NCBI RefSeq assembly: GCF_003851125.1
Contig: NZ_BGOW01000016.1
Span: forward strand, 1-53,428
From: Sulfuriferula multivorans
Lineage (GTDB): Bacteria > Pseudomonadota > Gammaproteobacteria > Burkholderiales > Sulfuriferulaceae
Direction of reading: 5' to 3'
Length of the DNA stretch: 53,428 nucleotides
A program made the translations under genes and the position numbers. The number at the start of each line of letters is the position of its first letter. The stretch's first letter is position 1. Below, piece after piece: positions 44,426 to 53,398 of this stretch. Under the pieces are notes generated by a model. It saw only the letters and a list, made by a program, of their open reading frames with translations, had not been told where the DNA came from and ran no database searches.

Positions 44426-45409
44426 ATGAAACAGCAAGACTTCGAAATGCAGCACGAGGCCCTTTGGCAGAGGATGGAAAGGCTGTTGACCGCTCTCGAC
44501 AACCAGCGCAAAACGAAGCAATCACAGCCTACCGGTGATATGGGCGCATTTCCGCAATATTACCGGCAGATTTGCCACCACCTGGCGCTGGCCAGGGAGC
44601 GTCAATATGCCACGTATCTGATCGACCGGCTCGACCGGCTGGTGCTCGATGGCCATCAGCACTTGTACCAGGCGCGCGGTTTTTTCCTGTCCCAGACTTT
44701 GCGTTTTATTGGCGGCGGTTTTCCGGCGCTGGTCCGTGCCGAGGCACGCCTGTTCTGGCTGTCTTTCGCGCTGCTCTACCTGCCGGCGTTGTTGATGGGA
44801 ATAGCGCTGCAGTATGCGCCGCAAATGGTTTACACCATGCTGGATCACCATAGCCTGGTTTCCATCGAAGGCATGTATAACCCGGGTGCGGCGCACATCG
44901 GCCGGGAACGGCAATCGGATGGAGATTTTCTGATGTTTGGCTACTACATCAAGAACAACATCGGCATCAGTTTTCAGACATTTGCCGGCGGTTTGCTGTA
45001 TGGCCTGGGCAGTATTTTTTATCTGGTCTACAACGGGTTGATTCTCGGGACAGTCGCAGGACATTTGACGCGCATAGGCTACGGCACGACGTTTTATCCG
45101 TTTGTGGTGGGGCATGGCGCATTCGAATTGACGGCGATTGTCCTGTCGGGAATGGCCGGATTGAAAATGGGTCTGGCGCTGCTGTCGCCGGGAAACAAGA
45201 CGCGCCTGAACGCCTTGCGCGAAGCGGCGCAGATCAGCATACGCATCGTCTATGGTGTGGTGGGCATGTTGCTGATTGCCGCGTTCCTTGAAGCATTCTG
45301 GTCGTCTTCCCAGGCGATTGCGCCGGCAGTGAAATATGCGGTGGGCGCGCTGCTCTGGCTGAGCGTTGCCGCCTACTTTTTATTCATGGGGCGCAATCGT
45401 GCAGCTTGA
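44426..45409 (+). CDS. SpoIIM-like stage II sporulation M family protein
   Basis: 327 residues with a cytoplasmic helical N-terminus and about five transmembrane helices in the second half. SGDF-like DGDFLMFGYYIKNNIGISFQ, followed by GTVAGHLTRIGYG, is the SpoIIM/DUF95 core. The ATG at 44426 lies 7 bp after the RDD gene. In non-sporulating bacteria the family travels with MoxR and DUF58. Its role is unknown. Confidence 0.85.
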   Translation: MKQQDFEMQHEALWQRMERLLTALDNQRKTKQSQPTGDMGAFPQYYRQICHHLALARERQYATYLIDRLDRLVLDGHQHLYQARGFFLSQTLRFIGGGFPALVRAEARLFWLSFALLYLPALLMGIALQYAPQMVYTMLDHHSLVSIEGMYNPGAAHIGRERQSDGDFLMFGYYIKNNIGISFQTFAGGLLYGLGSIFYLVYNGLILGTVAGHLTRIGYGTTFYPFVVGHGAFELTAIVLSGMAGLKMGLALLSPGNKTRLNALREAAQISIRIVYGVVGMLLIAAFLEAFWSSSQAIAPAVKYAVGALLWLSVAAYFLFMGRNRAA

Positions 45410-46934
45410 GTCGGTGGCCGTTGCATTGCGCCCGCGCAACCTCTGGGAAGCGATCGATCTCGGCTTCAGCATGGTGCATGCCTGGTGGAAGCCGGTATTC
45501 GGTGCATGGCTGGCCGTGGTGCTGCCGGTTGCCGTGCTCATCAATCTGTTGTGCTGGGAAGTGCAATGGCTGGCACCGCTGCTGATGTGGTGGTTAAAAC
45601 CGCTATTCGATCGTATACCGCTGTATGTTTTGAGCCGTGCGACATTCGGCGATCCGCCCAAGATCAGGGAGACAATCAGGGCGGTTTTGCCATTGTGGCG
45701 CAACAGCTTTCTGTGGGATTTGACGCTCGGCCGCTTCGATTTGGCGCGCTCTTTCAACATGCCGGTCCGGGATCTGGAAGGTTTGCGCGGCAAGGCACGC
45801 CGGCAACGCCTGAAAGTATTGCAAAAAAAGACGCGCAACGGTGCGGTATGGCTAACGGTGGTTTGTCTGAACCTGGAATTCGTGCTGAATATTGCCCTGT
45901 TCGCGCTACTTTATTTTTTGCTGCCGCAAACAATGCAGGCCGATTTTTTCAAGCTGCTTTTCGCCACCCATCCAGCCGCCTGGCAGGATGTTTTGGAGCA
46001 TGTTTTTTATCTGGCAGCGATGACCGCGATGGAACCATTCTATGTGGCCGCCGGTTTCGCACTGTACCTCAATCGCCGTACCCTGCTTGAAGGTTGGGAC
46101 ATCGAAATTGCGTTCCGGCGCATGGCGCAGCGCCACCAGCCATCCGCCAGGTCCGCGGCATCTGCCGGGGTGCTCATGTCCATATTGATGGTGTGTGTGC
46201 TGGGTGGTGCACTGATTTTTCCAGCGCAGTCCATGGCCGCAGTGGCTGCGACGTCACCCGCGCCACCCGCGCAGGCCGTCGCTGCGTCCCAGACACCGGA
46301 ACAACTCAAGCAACGGATTTCTGCCGTGCTGAAACAGCCCGAATTCCAGACTGAAAAAGTCGAGCAGCACTGGAAATACATGGGTAAGCAAGCCAGCAAA
46401 AAGCAGCCTGATAGCGACCCTGCATGGCTGAAATTTCTGGCCCGGATTGTGCCGGGTATGGCACGTATTTTCGAGGGCTTGCTGTGGCTGTTGCTGGCAG
46501 CGGTCATCGTTTGGCTGATCGTAAAGCGCAAGCGCTGGCTCGGCTGGTTCGAACATAAACCGGCAATGCGCCCGGCGCAGCCTGTACAAGTACTGTTCGG
46601 GCTGGATATCCAGCCGCAATCGTTACCGGGAAATATCGCGAAAGAGGCCTGGAAATTATGGCAAGAGGGCCAGCAGCGTGAGGCCTTGAGCCTGCTTTAT
46701 CGCGGTGCACTGGCCTACTGGGTAACGCGTGAAAAAATAGCCTTGGGTGCCAATGCAACCGAAGGCGATTGCATGCGGCTATTCCGTGCCGGGGCAACCC
46801 AGGAAACCGGCGACTACTTCTGTCAATTAACCCACGTCTGGCAAAACACCGCCTATGCAGGCCGCCATCCGCACACGGAGGAAATGCAGCAGTTGTGTCG
46901 CAGTTGGGATATTCATTTCAGGCCGACGCCATGA
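45399..46934 (+). CDS. DUF4129-containing membrane protein
   Basis: 511 residues, GTG start overlapping the previous gene by 11 bp. Several transmembrane helices occupy the first 290 residues (FGAWLAVVLPVAVLINLLCW and others). An Ala-rich linker follows, then one more helix near 360-385. A C-terminal cytoplasmic DUF4129 motif is present (LSLLYRGALAYWVT followed by GDCMRLF). The arrangement recalls the membrane partners of MoxR AAA proteins. It overlaps the DUF4350 gene by 4 bp. Confidence 0.85.
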   Translation: MQLESVAVALRPRNLWEAIDLGFSMVHAWWKPVFGAWLAVVLPVAVLINLLCWEVQWLAPLLMWWLKPLFDRIPLYVLSRATFGDPPKIRETIRAVLPLWRNSFLWDLTLGRFDLARSFNMPVRDLEGLRGKARRQRLKVLQKKTRNGAVWLTVVCLNLEFVLNIALFALLYFLLPQTMQADFFKLLFATHPAAWQDVLEHVFYLAAMTAMEPFYVAAGFALYLNRRTLLEGWDIEIAFRRMAQRHQPSARSAASAGVLMSILMVCVLGGALIFPAQSMAAVAATSPAPPAQAVAASQTPEQLKQRISAVLKQPEFQTEKVEQHWKYMGKQASKKQPDSDPAWLKFLARIVPGMARIFEGLLWLLLAAVIVWLIVKRKRWLGWFEHKPAMRPAQPVQVLFGLDIQPQSLPGNIAKEAWKLWQEGQQREALSLLYRGALAYWVTREKIALGANATEGDCMRLFRAGATQETGDYFCQLTHVWQNTAYAGRHPHTEEMQQLCRSWDIHFRPTP

Positions 46935-48061
46935 GAGCAAGACCCTGGCTCGTCGTTGTATTGCTTATGACCCTGATCGGATGGGGAGGCTACTGGTTTT
47001 ACAAGAATTTCGAACTGGTCTCCGGTAAGGTCCATGTCGGTTACCAGGGCGAAGCGCGTTACAACTCGCTGCTGGCTGCCGAACGTTTCCTGAACACCAA
47101 AACCAGCCCGGCGAAAAGCATGTCCAGCCTGGTGGGCCTGCCGCCTTCCAACGGCACCTTGGTGATACCTACCGAACGCTACGAGATAGGACCTCAACAA
47201 GCCAATGTACTGCTGGGTTGGGTACGTGCGGGCGGCCACCTGATTGTCATACCCGCAGACGCTTCGGCAACCGAAAACAGAACTGCACAAGACTGGTTAT
47301 TGAGCGGGCTTGGGGTGAGGAACGTGATCAATTCAGCCAAGGCGCGCGAACCTTTTGTGCCGACCAACGTGGATATTTCCGCTGCCAGCGATTTTATGCA
47401 GGTGTCCTTCAAGCCGTGCACAACGCTTGCATATCGCGGCAAGGAAAAACATTCTGCCAGCGCCGCCGATATGGGCGGGCATATGTTGCGCTATCACTTG
47501 GGCAGAGGTTTTCTGACGGTATTGAGTGATGCGGATTTTATGCACAATACATCGATTGGCCGTTACGATAATGCGGCGTTTTTGTGGTATCTGACGCACG
47601 ACCAGCACCCAGGCGAAATCTGGCTGATCTACGGCGGGGATATGCCGCCTCTGTGGAAATGGCTGGGTACGAATGCCTGGCCGGTGCTGGTCAGCGCAGC
47701 CCTGTTGCTGGTCGCATGGCTGTGGTCAAGCAGCCGCAGATTAGGCCCTGTACGTGCTGCAGCGCCGCTGGCACGGCGCCGCCTGCTGGATCATATCGAA
47801 GCAAGCGGGCGCTTTCTGTGGCAGCAGGGCCAGCGTGCGAAACTATTGAATGGCACGCGCGCAGCCTTGTTGCGGATGCTGGAGTCTCGGCACCCGGCGC
47901 TGGCCAGCCTGCCTCGGGAAGCACTCACCATGCAGCTCGCCGAGTTGTCCAACACAACGCCCGGCGCGATTCAAAAAGCCCTGTTCGAGCAGCATGCCCC
48001 GAATGAAACCGAGTTTACCGACGCAATCATCCTGCTGGAGACGATAAGGAAAACGCTATGA
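46931..48061 (+). CDS. DUF4350 membrane protein
   Basis: 376 residues. An N-terminal helix (LVVVLLMTLIGWGGYWFY) is followed by a globular extracytoplasmic part (SNGTLVIPTERYEIG, GHLIVIPAD), a second helix near residue 255 (WPVLVSAALLLVAWLWSS) and a cytoplasmic helical tail. It starts as ATGA on the DUF4129 stop and ends as ATGA on the moxR start. The fold resembles a glutamine-amidotransferase-like domain in related families, but no catalytic Cys is evident here. Confidence 0.85.
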   Translation: MRARPWLVVVLLMTLIGWGGYWFYKNFELVSGKVHVGYQGEARYNSLLAAERFLNTKTSPAKSMSSLVGLPPSNGTLVIPTERYEIGPQQANVLLGWVRAGGHLIVIPADASATENRTAQDWLLSGLGVRNVINSAKAREPFVPTNVDISAASDFMQVSFKPCTTLAYRGKEKHSASAADMGGHMLRYHLGRGFLTVLSDADFMHNTSIGRYDNAAFLWYLTHDQHPGEIWLIYGGDMPPLWKWLGTNAWPVLVSAALLLVAWLWSSSRRLGPVRAAAPLARRRLLDHIEASGRFLWQQGQRAKLLNGTRAALLRMLESRHPALASLPREALTMQLAELSNTTPGAIQKALFEQHAPNETEFTDAIILLETIRKTL

Positions 48062-49062
48062 ATGAAACCACCCCATTGGAAGCAGAAGCCGCCCCGGCAA
48101 CCAGTAAAATTGCGCAGGCAAGCGCCATTGCCCAACGCATGCGTTCGGAAATCGCCAAGGCGCTGATCGGACAGACAGAGACTGTGGACCAGGTATTGAT
48201 CGCCTTGTTTGCCGGCGGCCATGTCCTGATCGAAGGCGTGCCCGGGCTTGGGAAAACCTTGCTGGTACGGGCGCTGGCGAAAACCTTCGACGGTGCGTTC
48301 ACGCGCATCCAGTTCACCCCGGACCTGATGCCGTCCGACATCACCGGCCATGCGCTCTACGATCTGAAAAGCGAGCAGTTCAGCATCCGCAAAGGCCCCA
48401 TTTTTACCAACCTGCTGCTGGCGGACGAAATCAACCGGGCGCCCGCCAAAACCCAGGCCGCGCTGCTGGAAGTGATGCAGGAATGCCAGGTCACCATCGA
48501 GGGACAATCCATGACGCTGGCACCGCCGTTCATGACGCTTGCCACGCAGAATCCGATCGAACAGGAAGGCACCTATCCGCTACCGGAAGCCCAGCTTGAC
48601 CGATTTCTGCTCAAGATATTGATCGACTATCCGGGCGAGGACGAAGAAAAATCCCTGGTGGCCAGCGTGACCGCCGGTCAAACCGGCGATGCGCTCAATG
48701 TGGAACGCGTCGCCACCGTCGTCAAGCCGCAGACGGTGCTGGGGATACAGCGAATTGTGGCGGGCCTGCGGGTAGATCAGCAAGTGAACGACTACGCGGT
48801 GCAAATCGTGCGCCAGAGCCGCGAGTGGTCGGGGATCGCCATCGGCGCCGGACCGCGCGGCGGTATTGCCCTGATCCGTGCGGCGCGCGCGCAGGCATTG
48901 TTGGCCGGGCGCGATTTCGTCACCCCGGATGACGTCAAGTCGGTGTCGATCGCCGCTTTGCGCCACCGCATTGCGTTGCGCCCCGAACTGGAAATCGAAG
49001 GTCAAAGCGCGGACGATGTGCTGAAAGCCATGCTGGAAAAAGTGAAAGCGCCGCGCGCGTGA
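48058..49062 (+). CDS. MoxR-family AAA+ ATPase
   Basis: 334 residues. Walker A VPGLGKTLLV is near residue 65, Walker B LLLADEINRAPAKTQ near 120, and the sensor I region MTLATQNPIEQEGTYPLPEA is typical of MoxR. MoxR proteins are chaperone-like ATPases that mature partner proteins with von Willebrand A folds, here probably the DUF58 protein encoded by the next gene. It overlaps both neighbours by 4 bp. Confidence 0.95.
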   Translation: MNETTPLEAEAAPATSKIAQASAIAQRMRSEIAKALIGQTETVDQVLIALFAGGHVLIEGVPGLGKTLLVRALAKTFDGAFTRIQFTPDLMPSDITGHALYDLKSEQFSIRKGPIFTNLLLADEINRAPAKTQAALLEVMQECQVTIEGQSMTLAPPFMTLATQNPIEQEGTYPLPEAQLDRFLLKILIDYPGEDEEKSLVASVTAGQTGDALNVERVATVVKPQTVLGIQRIVAGLRVDQQVNDYAVQIVRQSREWSGIAIGAGPRGGIALIRAARAQALLAGRDFVTPDDVKSVSIAALRHRIALRPELEIEGQSADDVLKAMLEKVKAPRA

Positions 49063-50363
49063 TACCTGCACAGCGACTGTTCCATCTGCTGTGGTTGTGG
49101 CTGGCCGCAGGTGTGGTTGCCGCGTTCTGGCCGACGCTGGTGATGGTCTGGACAGGGCTCGGCGCGCTGATGCTGCTGGTTGCCGCTGTCGACCTGCTTG
49201 CCACATTGCGGCAACCTGAAATATCCGTGCTGCGTCAGGTTTCCGGCACCCTCGCGCTGGGCGTTTGGGGCGAGGTGCGGTTGCACATTCAGCATGCTGC
49301 AAAATCGCCCATTGCGCTGGAGATTTTCGACCACTTCCCGGCGCATGTCGAAGTCCGTGGCATGCCCGCGCAGACGCAAATTCCAGCTTCAGGCTGGGCC
49401 GAAATCAGCTATGAAATCAAGCCGACGGAACGCGGTGAACAGTGTTTTGCTGCAACCCGTTTGCTGGTTGCTTCGCCGCTCAGGCTATGGCGGCGCAGCC
49501 GCAGGGCGGGTGCGGGTGAGTGCGTCAAGGTGTATCCGAACTTTGCTGCCATGACCAGTTACGCGTTGTTTGCGACCGACAACCGGCTCAGCATGATGGG
49601 CATACGTTTGCGTCAGCGCCGCGGCGAAGAGCTGGAGTTTCACCAGCTGCGTGAATACCGGACTGGCGACATGTTGCGCCAGATCGACTGGAAAGCCACG
49701 TCGCGCCTGAAGAAACTGACCTCGCGCGAATATCAGGATGAACGCGACCAGCAAGTGGTGTTCCTGATCGATTGCGGACGCCGCATGCTCGCCAAAGACG
49801 GAGAGCTGAGCCATTTTGACCACGCGCTGAACGCAGTGCTGCTGTTGTCCTATGTGGCTTTAAGGCAGGGCGATACGGTGGGGCTGATGGCGTTCGGGGG
49901 GCGGCCGTGCTATTTGCCGCCGCGCAAAGGCGCCGGGGTGATTAATAGCCTGCTCGATACAGTCTACGATTTGCAGGCGGGAACCAGCAGCCCGGATTTT
50001 CTGAATGCGGCCACGCAATTGATGACTCGTCTCAACAAGCGCTCGCTGGTCGTTCTCGTCACCAATCTGCGTGACGAAGACAATGACGAACTGTTGCCCG
50101 CATTGCATCTGATGCGGCAACGCCATCTGGTGCTTTTGGCCAGCCTGCAGGAACGCATCATCAACGATGTTCTGTCCGAACCGGTCAGGGATTTCAGCGC
50201 TGCCTTGCGCCATAGCGCGACCCATCTTTATCTGGGGGAACGGCGCAAGGCGCATGAGGCGATTAAAGCGTACGGCGTGCTGGGTGTGGATGTCGAGCCG
50301 GAGAAACTGCCGGTGGCGCTGGTGAATCGTTATCTGGACATCAAGCGTAGCGGGCGTCTTTAA
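49059..50363 (+). CDS. DUF58 (vWA-like) protein
   Basis: 434 residues, GTG start overlapping moxR by 4 bp. Two N-terminal transmembrane helices (about 5-45) precede a beta-rich region. The DUF58 motif EYRTGDMLRQIDWKATSR then leads into a von Willebrand A-like domain (VVFLIDCGRRMLAKDGELS; the metal-site motif is degenerate, D-C-G-R instead of D-x-S-x-S). It is the last gene of the operon. The nearest mobile element starts 280 bp downstream. Confidence 0.92.
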   Translation: MIPAQRLFHLLWLWLAAGVVAAFWPTLVMVWTGLGALMLLVAAVDLLATLRQPEISVLRQVSGTLALGVWGEVRLHIQHAAKSPIALEIFDHFPAHVEVRGMPAQTQIPASGWAEISYEIKPTERGEQCFAATRLLVASPLRLWRRSRRAGAGECVKVYPNFAAMTSYALFATDNRLSMMGIRLRQRRGEELEFHQLREYRTGDMLRQIDWKATSRLKKLTSREYQDERDQQVVFLIDCGRRMLAKDGELSHFDHALNAVLLLSYVALRQGDTVGLMAFGGRPCYLPPRKGAGVINSLLDTVYDLQAGTSSPDFLNAATQLMTRLNKRSLVVLVTNLRDEDNDELLPALHLMRQRHLVLLASLQERIINDVLSEPVRDFSAALRHSATHLYLGERRKAHEAIKAYGVLGVDVEPEKLPVALVNRYLDIKRSGRL

Positions 50364-50608
50364 GTCCGCCGCAGACAGGGCGAACGCCGCTGGTGTTCCG
50401 CGCTAAAACAGCTACGCACGCCAATCCAAACATACTACTGATTCCAGTCCAAAGCTGTCAGTTGTATTGATTTAAAAGCTGGGGATCAGCAAAGACGGTT
50501 AACGACCCGAGGACTAAACCGCTCGCGCGGTAAGGATGTGCGATCGGCAGTGGGTGATGCGAGCGCTGGTGGTTTTGCTCAGGCGCGGAAACTGCCAATG
50601 TTGAAGAT

Positions 50609-50629
50609 GAGGCAATCCGCCTCTTTTTT
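50609..50629 (+). terminator. Short hairpin with T-run before the recombinase gene
   Basis: GAGGC (50609-50613) and GCCTC (50619-50623) pair across AATCC, followed by six T. It may shield the mobile-element genes from read-through. The stem is only 5 bp. Confidence 0.55.
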
Positions 50630-50643
50630 GACAGGAGCAAGCC

Positions 50644-51522
50644 ATGGACTCATCGACACCACCGGTGATATCGCCGTTGCGTCAGCGCATGATCGACGAC
50701 ATGCGGATGCGCAAATTCACTGCCAAGACACAAAGCGGTTACCTGCGCGCCGTGAAACGATTCGCGGGGTTTCTCGGCCGCTCGCCTGATACGGCCACCG
50801 TAGAAGATCTGAGGTGGTATCAGTTGCACCTCGTCGATACCGGCACTTCGCCGATCTCGCTCAATGCCGCGATTGCCGGATTGAAGTTCTTCTTCGACGT
50901 CACGCTCGATCGTGCCGAGCTGATGGCCAAGATGCAGCCCGTTCGTGTCCCGCAGAGACTCCCCGTAGTATTAAGCCGCGAGGAAGTGGGTCGCCTGATC
51001 GCGGCGTCTGGCAACCTGAAGCATCAAACGGCACTGTCGCTCGCCTACGGAACTGGACTGCGCGCCAGCGAAGTTGTCGCGCTCAAGGTTTGCGACATTG
51101 ACAGCCAACGCATGACACTGCGCGTTGAACAGGGCAAAGGTCGCAAGGATCGGTACGCCATGCTCTCACCGGTGCTGCTCGAACGCCTGCGAGTGTGGTG
51201 GCGTGTGGCACGCGCACAGGGCAAGATGCTCGATGGCGGCTGGCTGTTTCCGGGCCTCAACCCGATCGAATCGCTCAGCACCCGCCAGCTCAACCGGGCT
51301 ATCCATGCCGCCGCTGCGGAGGCGAAGATCGACAAGCGCGTCTCGATGCACACGCTTCGACATTGCTTTGCGACGCACCTGCTGGAGCAGAAGGTGGATA
51401 TTCGTGTGATCCAGGTGCTGCTCGGGCACAAGCAATTGGACACGACGGCGCTCTATACCCAGGTCGCCACCGACATCCTACGCGAAGTGGTCAGCCCCCT
51501 GGAGATGCTGCACCCGGAATAG
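50644..51522 (+). CDS. XerC/D-like tyrosine recombinase of an IS91-type element
   Basis: 292 residues. An N-terminal SAM-like core-binding domain is followed by the catalytic domain. Catalytic residues are visible: Arg in YGTGLRASE, His-x-x-Arg in HTLRHCFATHLL, His in LLGHKQLD and the nucleophile Tyr in TALYTQVAT. The extra insertion that marks integron integrases is absent. It is 18 bp upstream of the IS91-type transposase, a known pairing in one branch of the IS91 family. AGGAG lies before the ATG. Confidence 0.93.
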   Translation: MDSSTPPVISPLRQRMIDDMRMRKFTAKTQSGYLRAVKRFAGFLGRSPDTATVEDLRWYQLHLVDTGTSPISLNAAIAGLKFFFDVTLDRAELMAKMQPVRVPQRLPVVLSREEVGRLIAASGNLKHQTALSLAYGTGLRASEVVALKVCDIDSQRMTLRVEQGKGRKDRYAMLSPVLLERLRVWWRVARAQGKMLDGGWLFPGLNPIESLSTRQLNRAIHAAAAEAKIDKRVSMHTLRHCFATHLLEQKVDIRVIQVLLGHKQLDTTALYTQVATDILREVVSPLEMLHPE

Positions 51523-51540
51523 AACCACCGAGTTCCTTCC

Positions 51541-52740
51541 ATGGGGCGTCCGACCCTGGAGGTCGCGGATATCTTCCGCGCCTTTGGTCCGGCCTGGCGT
51601 TTGTCTCAGCGCGAGCATCTGAGTCTGGGACAGCTCAAGGTCATGTCGGCCATCGAACAGTGCCGCAGCGCGGCGCTGGGGGGACACGTGCTGCGCTGTA
51701 ACAGCTGCGAGCATATCGAGATCAGCTACAATTCCTGCCGCAATCGCCACTGCCCGAAGTGTCAGGCCAAGGCGGCACAGCGTTGGTTGGAAGCCCGTCA
51801 GGCAGACCTGCTTCCGGTGGCGTATTACCACGTGGTCTTTACCCTGCCGGCGCCGATCAGCGCCATCGCCTACACCAACAAGGCGGTGATCTATCGCCTG
51901 TTGTTCGAGGTGGCCGCCGAAACGCTCGGCACCATCGCGGCGGATCCGAAACATTTGGGCGCGCAGATCGGGGTGACGCTGGTCCTGCACACCTGGGGGT
52001 CGGCGCTGACGCATCATCCTCACGTGCACGGGATCGTCCCCGGCGGGGGTCTGTCCCCAGACGGCGAACGCTGGGTCAGTTGCAGACCGGGGTTCTTTCT
52101 GCCGGTGCGCGTGCTCTCACGACTGTTTCGCCGGCGCTTTCTCGAAGAACTGGAGAAAGCACATCGAGCTGGGCAGCTACGCTTCTTCGGTGAGCACGAG
52201 CCGCTGGCGGCGGCGACGCGCTTCACCAGGTGGCTGGCACCGATGCGCAAGTGCGAATGGGTGGTCTATGCCAAGCGTCCGTTTGCCGGTCCGGCGGCGG
52301 TGCTGGCGTACCTGTCGCGTTATACCCACCGGGTGGCGATCTCGAACCGGCGGCTCGTGGCGCTGGATGAGCGTGGCGTGACGTTTCGCTGGAAGGATTA
52401 CCGGGTCAAGGGACGAACGCGCTACAAGACGATGACGCTGAGCGCCGAGGAGTTCATGCGGCGGTTTCTGCTGCATGTACTGCCTGGCGGGTTTCACCGT
52501 ATCCGCCACTATGGCTTGATCGCCAATGCCGGGCGCCGCGAGAATCTGGCGCGAGTGCGGAAGCTACTTGCCCAGGCGGTTCATGGCGCCGATGTGCAAC
52601 CGCTTGTTGAGTCGACGGCGCTCCCAGCGACGCCGCCAACCTTCGTTTGCCGTTGTTGTGGCGCGGCCATGAGCATCCTCGAGATATTCGTGCGTGGGCA
52701 ACTGATCCGTGCACCACCCGGGCTGCGTAACGCAGCATGA
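51541..52740 (+). CDS. IS91-family transposase (Y2 HUH)
   Basis: 399 residues. An N-terminal zinc-binding region (CNSCEHIEISYNSCRNRHCP, then KCQ) is followed by a HUH motif in LTHHPHVHGIVPGGG. The paired catalytic tyrosines are in AYLSRYTHRVAI (Tyr-x3-Tyr), which identifies a Y2 rolling-circle transposase. A C-terminal CRCCGAAM cluster could be a second zinc site. It appears full length and intact. The element ends are not obvious: IS91 elements lack inverted repeats and move by one-ended rolling-circle transfer. Confidence 0.95.
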   Translation: MGRPTLEVADIFRAFGPAWRLSQREHLSLGQLKVMSAIEQCRSAALGGHVLRCNSCEHIEISYNSCRNRHCPKCQAKAAQRWLEARQADLLPVAYYHVVFTLPAPISAIAYTNKAVIYRLLFEVAAETLGTIAADPKHLGAQIGVTLVLHTWGSALTHHPHVHGIVPGGGLSPDGERWVSCRPGFFLPVRVLSRLFRRRFLEELEKAHRAGQLRFFGEHEPLAAATRFTRWLAPMRKCEWVVYAKRPFAGPAAVLAYLSRYTHRVAISNRRLVALDERGVTFRWKDYRVKGRTRYKTMTLSAEEFMRRFLLHVLPGGFHRIRHYGLIANAGRRENLARVRKLLAQAVHGADVQPLVESTALPATPPTFVCRCCGAAMSILEIFVRGQLIRAPPGLRNAA

Positions 52741-53018
52741 ACTCAACATCATCTCGCCACTCAAGCCAACCGTCGTCTCTTCAGCATCCAGAGCCGATAG
52801 CGGACGGTTTTACGTTACGCTGGAATAACCGCCCTTCCGGCTCGATACATCAGCGAATAACTGCGCTCACCGGAGTCCGTGCCAAGCCGTTGAGCTCGAT
52901 CCTCAGCCGATTGACCGGGCTGAGTGCCACGCTCAGCACGAGTACGAACCTTCAAATCCCATAGCCCGGTAAGCCTGCTCAACCCGCGCCGATACATTCC
53001 GCGGTTTCCTCCCTCGGG

Positions 53019-53093
53019 GTTTGTCCAACGCCTGCCCACCCACCTCGGCTGGTCATCTGCCGCTTGCACGGTCAGGGCAGGCATCGAACAAAC
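53019..53093. repeat. Long inverted repeat between mobile elements
   Basis: GTTTGTCCAACGCCTGCCC (53019-53037) and GGGCAGGCATCGAACAAAC (53075-53093) pair at 16 of 19 positions around a 37-nt loop. It may be the oriIS-type end structure of the IS91 element. The conserved attC core sites are not matched. Confidence 0.65.
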
Positions 53094-53176
53094 CTACACA
53101 ACAGGAGACCATCAAGATGGAATATCTAAGCGACTGCTCCGTAGCGTGAAGCGGTCAGTCAGGAATATTACGAACG

Positions 53177-53338
53177 TCACGTTGAGATCGTTTGATGAAC
53201 CCGTGACCATTTGCGCCGCTTGGCAAACGTGTCAACATCGCGTTCTTCGGACAAAAGAAAATCAAGAAAGTCGATGCTCCGGTATTCGCAGGTCTCTGCA
53301 ACGCTCAGGAGAGTTAAATATTCGTCAATCCCTTTCCT
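53177..53338 (-). pseudogene. C-terminal remnant of an IS66-like transposase
   Basis: On the minus strand an open frame runs to a stop at 53177 and reads EYLTLLSVAETCEYRSIDF, then LDFLLSEERDVDTFAKRRKW, a convincing transposase end. The sequence CTAAGCG near 53122 lies where an IS66-type terminal repeat (family start GTAAGCG) would be. The 5' part appears to be cut off by the insertion sequence starting near 53339. The family call is tentative, possibly the ISBst12 branch of IS66. Confidence 0.5.
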
Positions 53339-53398
53339 AGACAGTGTCGTCACGTGATATGTTAAAATAGTTTTTTACATAAACTGCGGTGGACGCGA

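Larger units (their letters stand above)
52741..53398. other. Non-coding and remnant region after the IS91 transposase
   Basis: No intact gene is seen. It probably contains the right end of the IS91-type element, a long inverted repeat (53019-53093) and a transposase remnant (53177-53338, minus strand), then the upstream part of the next insertion sequence. The open frame across 52924-53340 on the plus strand has no family-like sequence. Confidence 0.6.

Noticed and set aside
50644-51522. Integron integrase
   Set aside because: The catalytic domain lacks the extra insertion found in IntI proteins, and the adjoining gene is an IS91-type transposase, not a cassette array.
53019-53093. attC site of an integron cassette
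   Set aside because: It is a long inverted repeat of about the right size, but the conserved core sites (RYYYAAC and GTTRRRY) are not both present and no cassette gene follows.
52924-53340. 138-residue plus-strand reading frame
   Set aside because: It crosses the inverted repeat and the antisense of the transposase remnant, with composition unlike a real protein.
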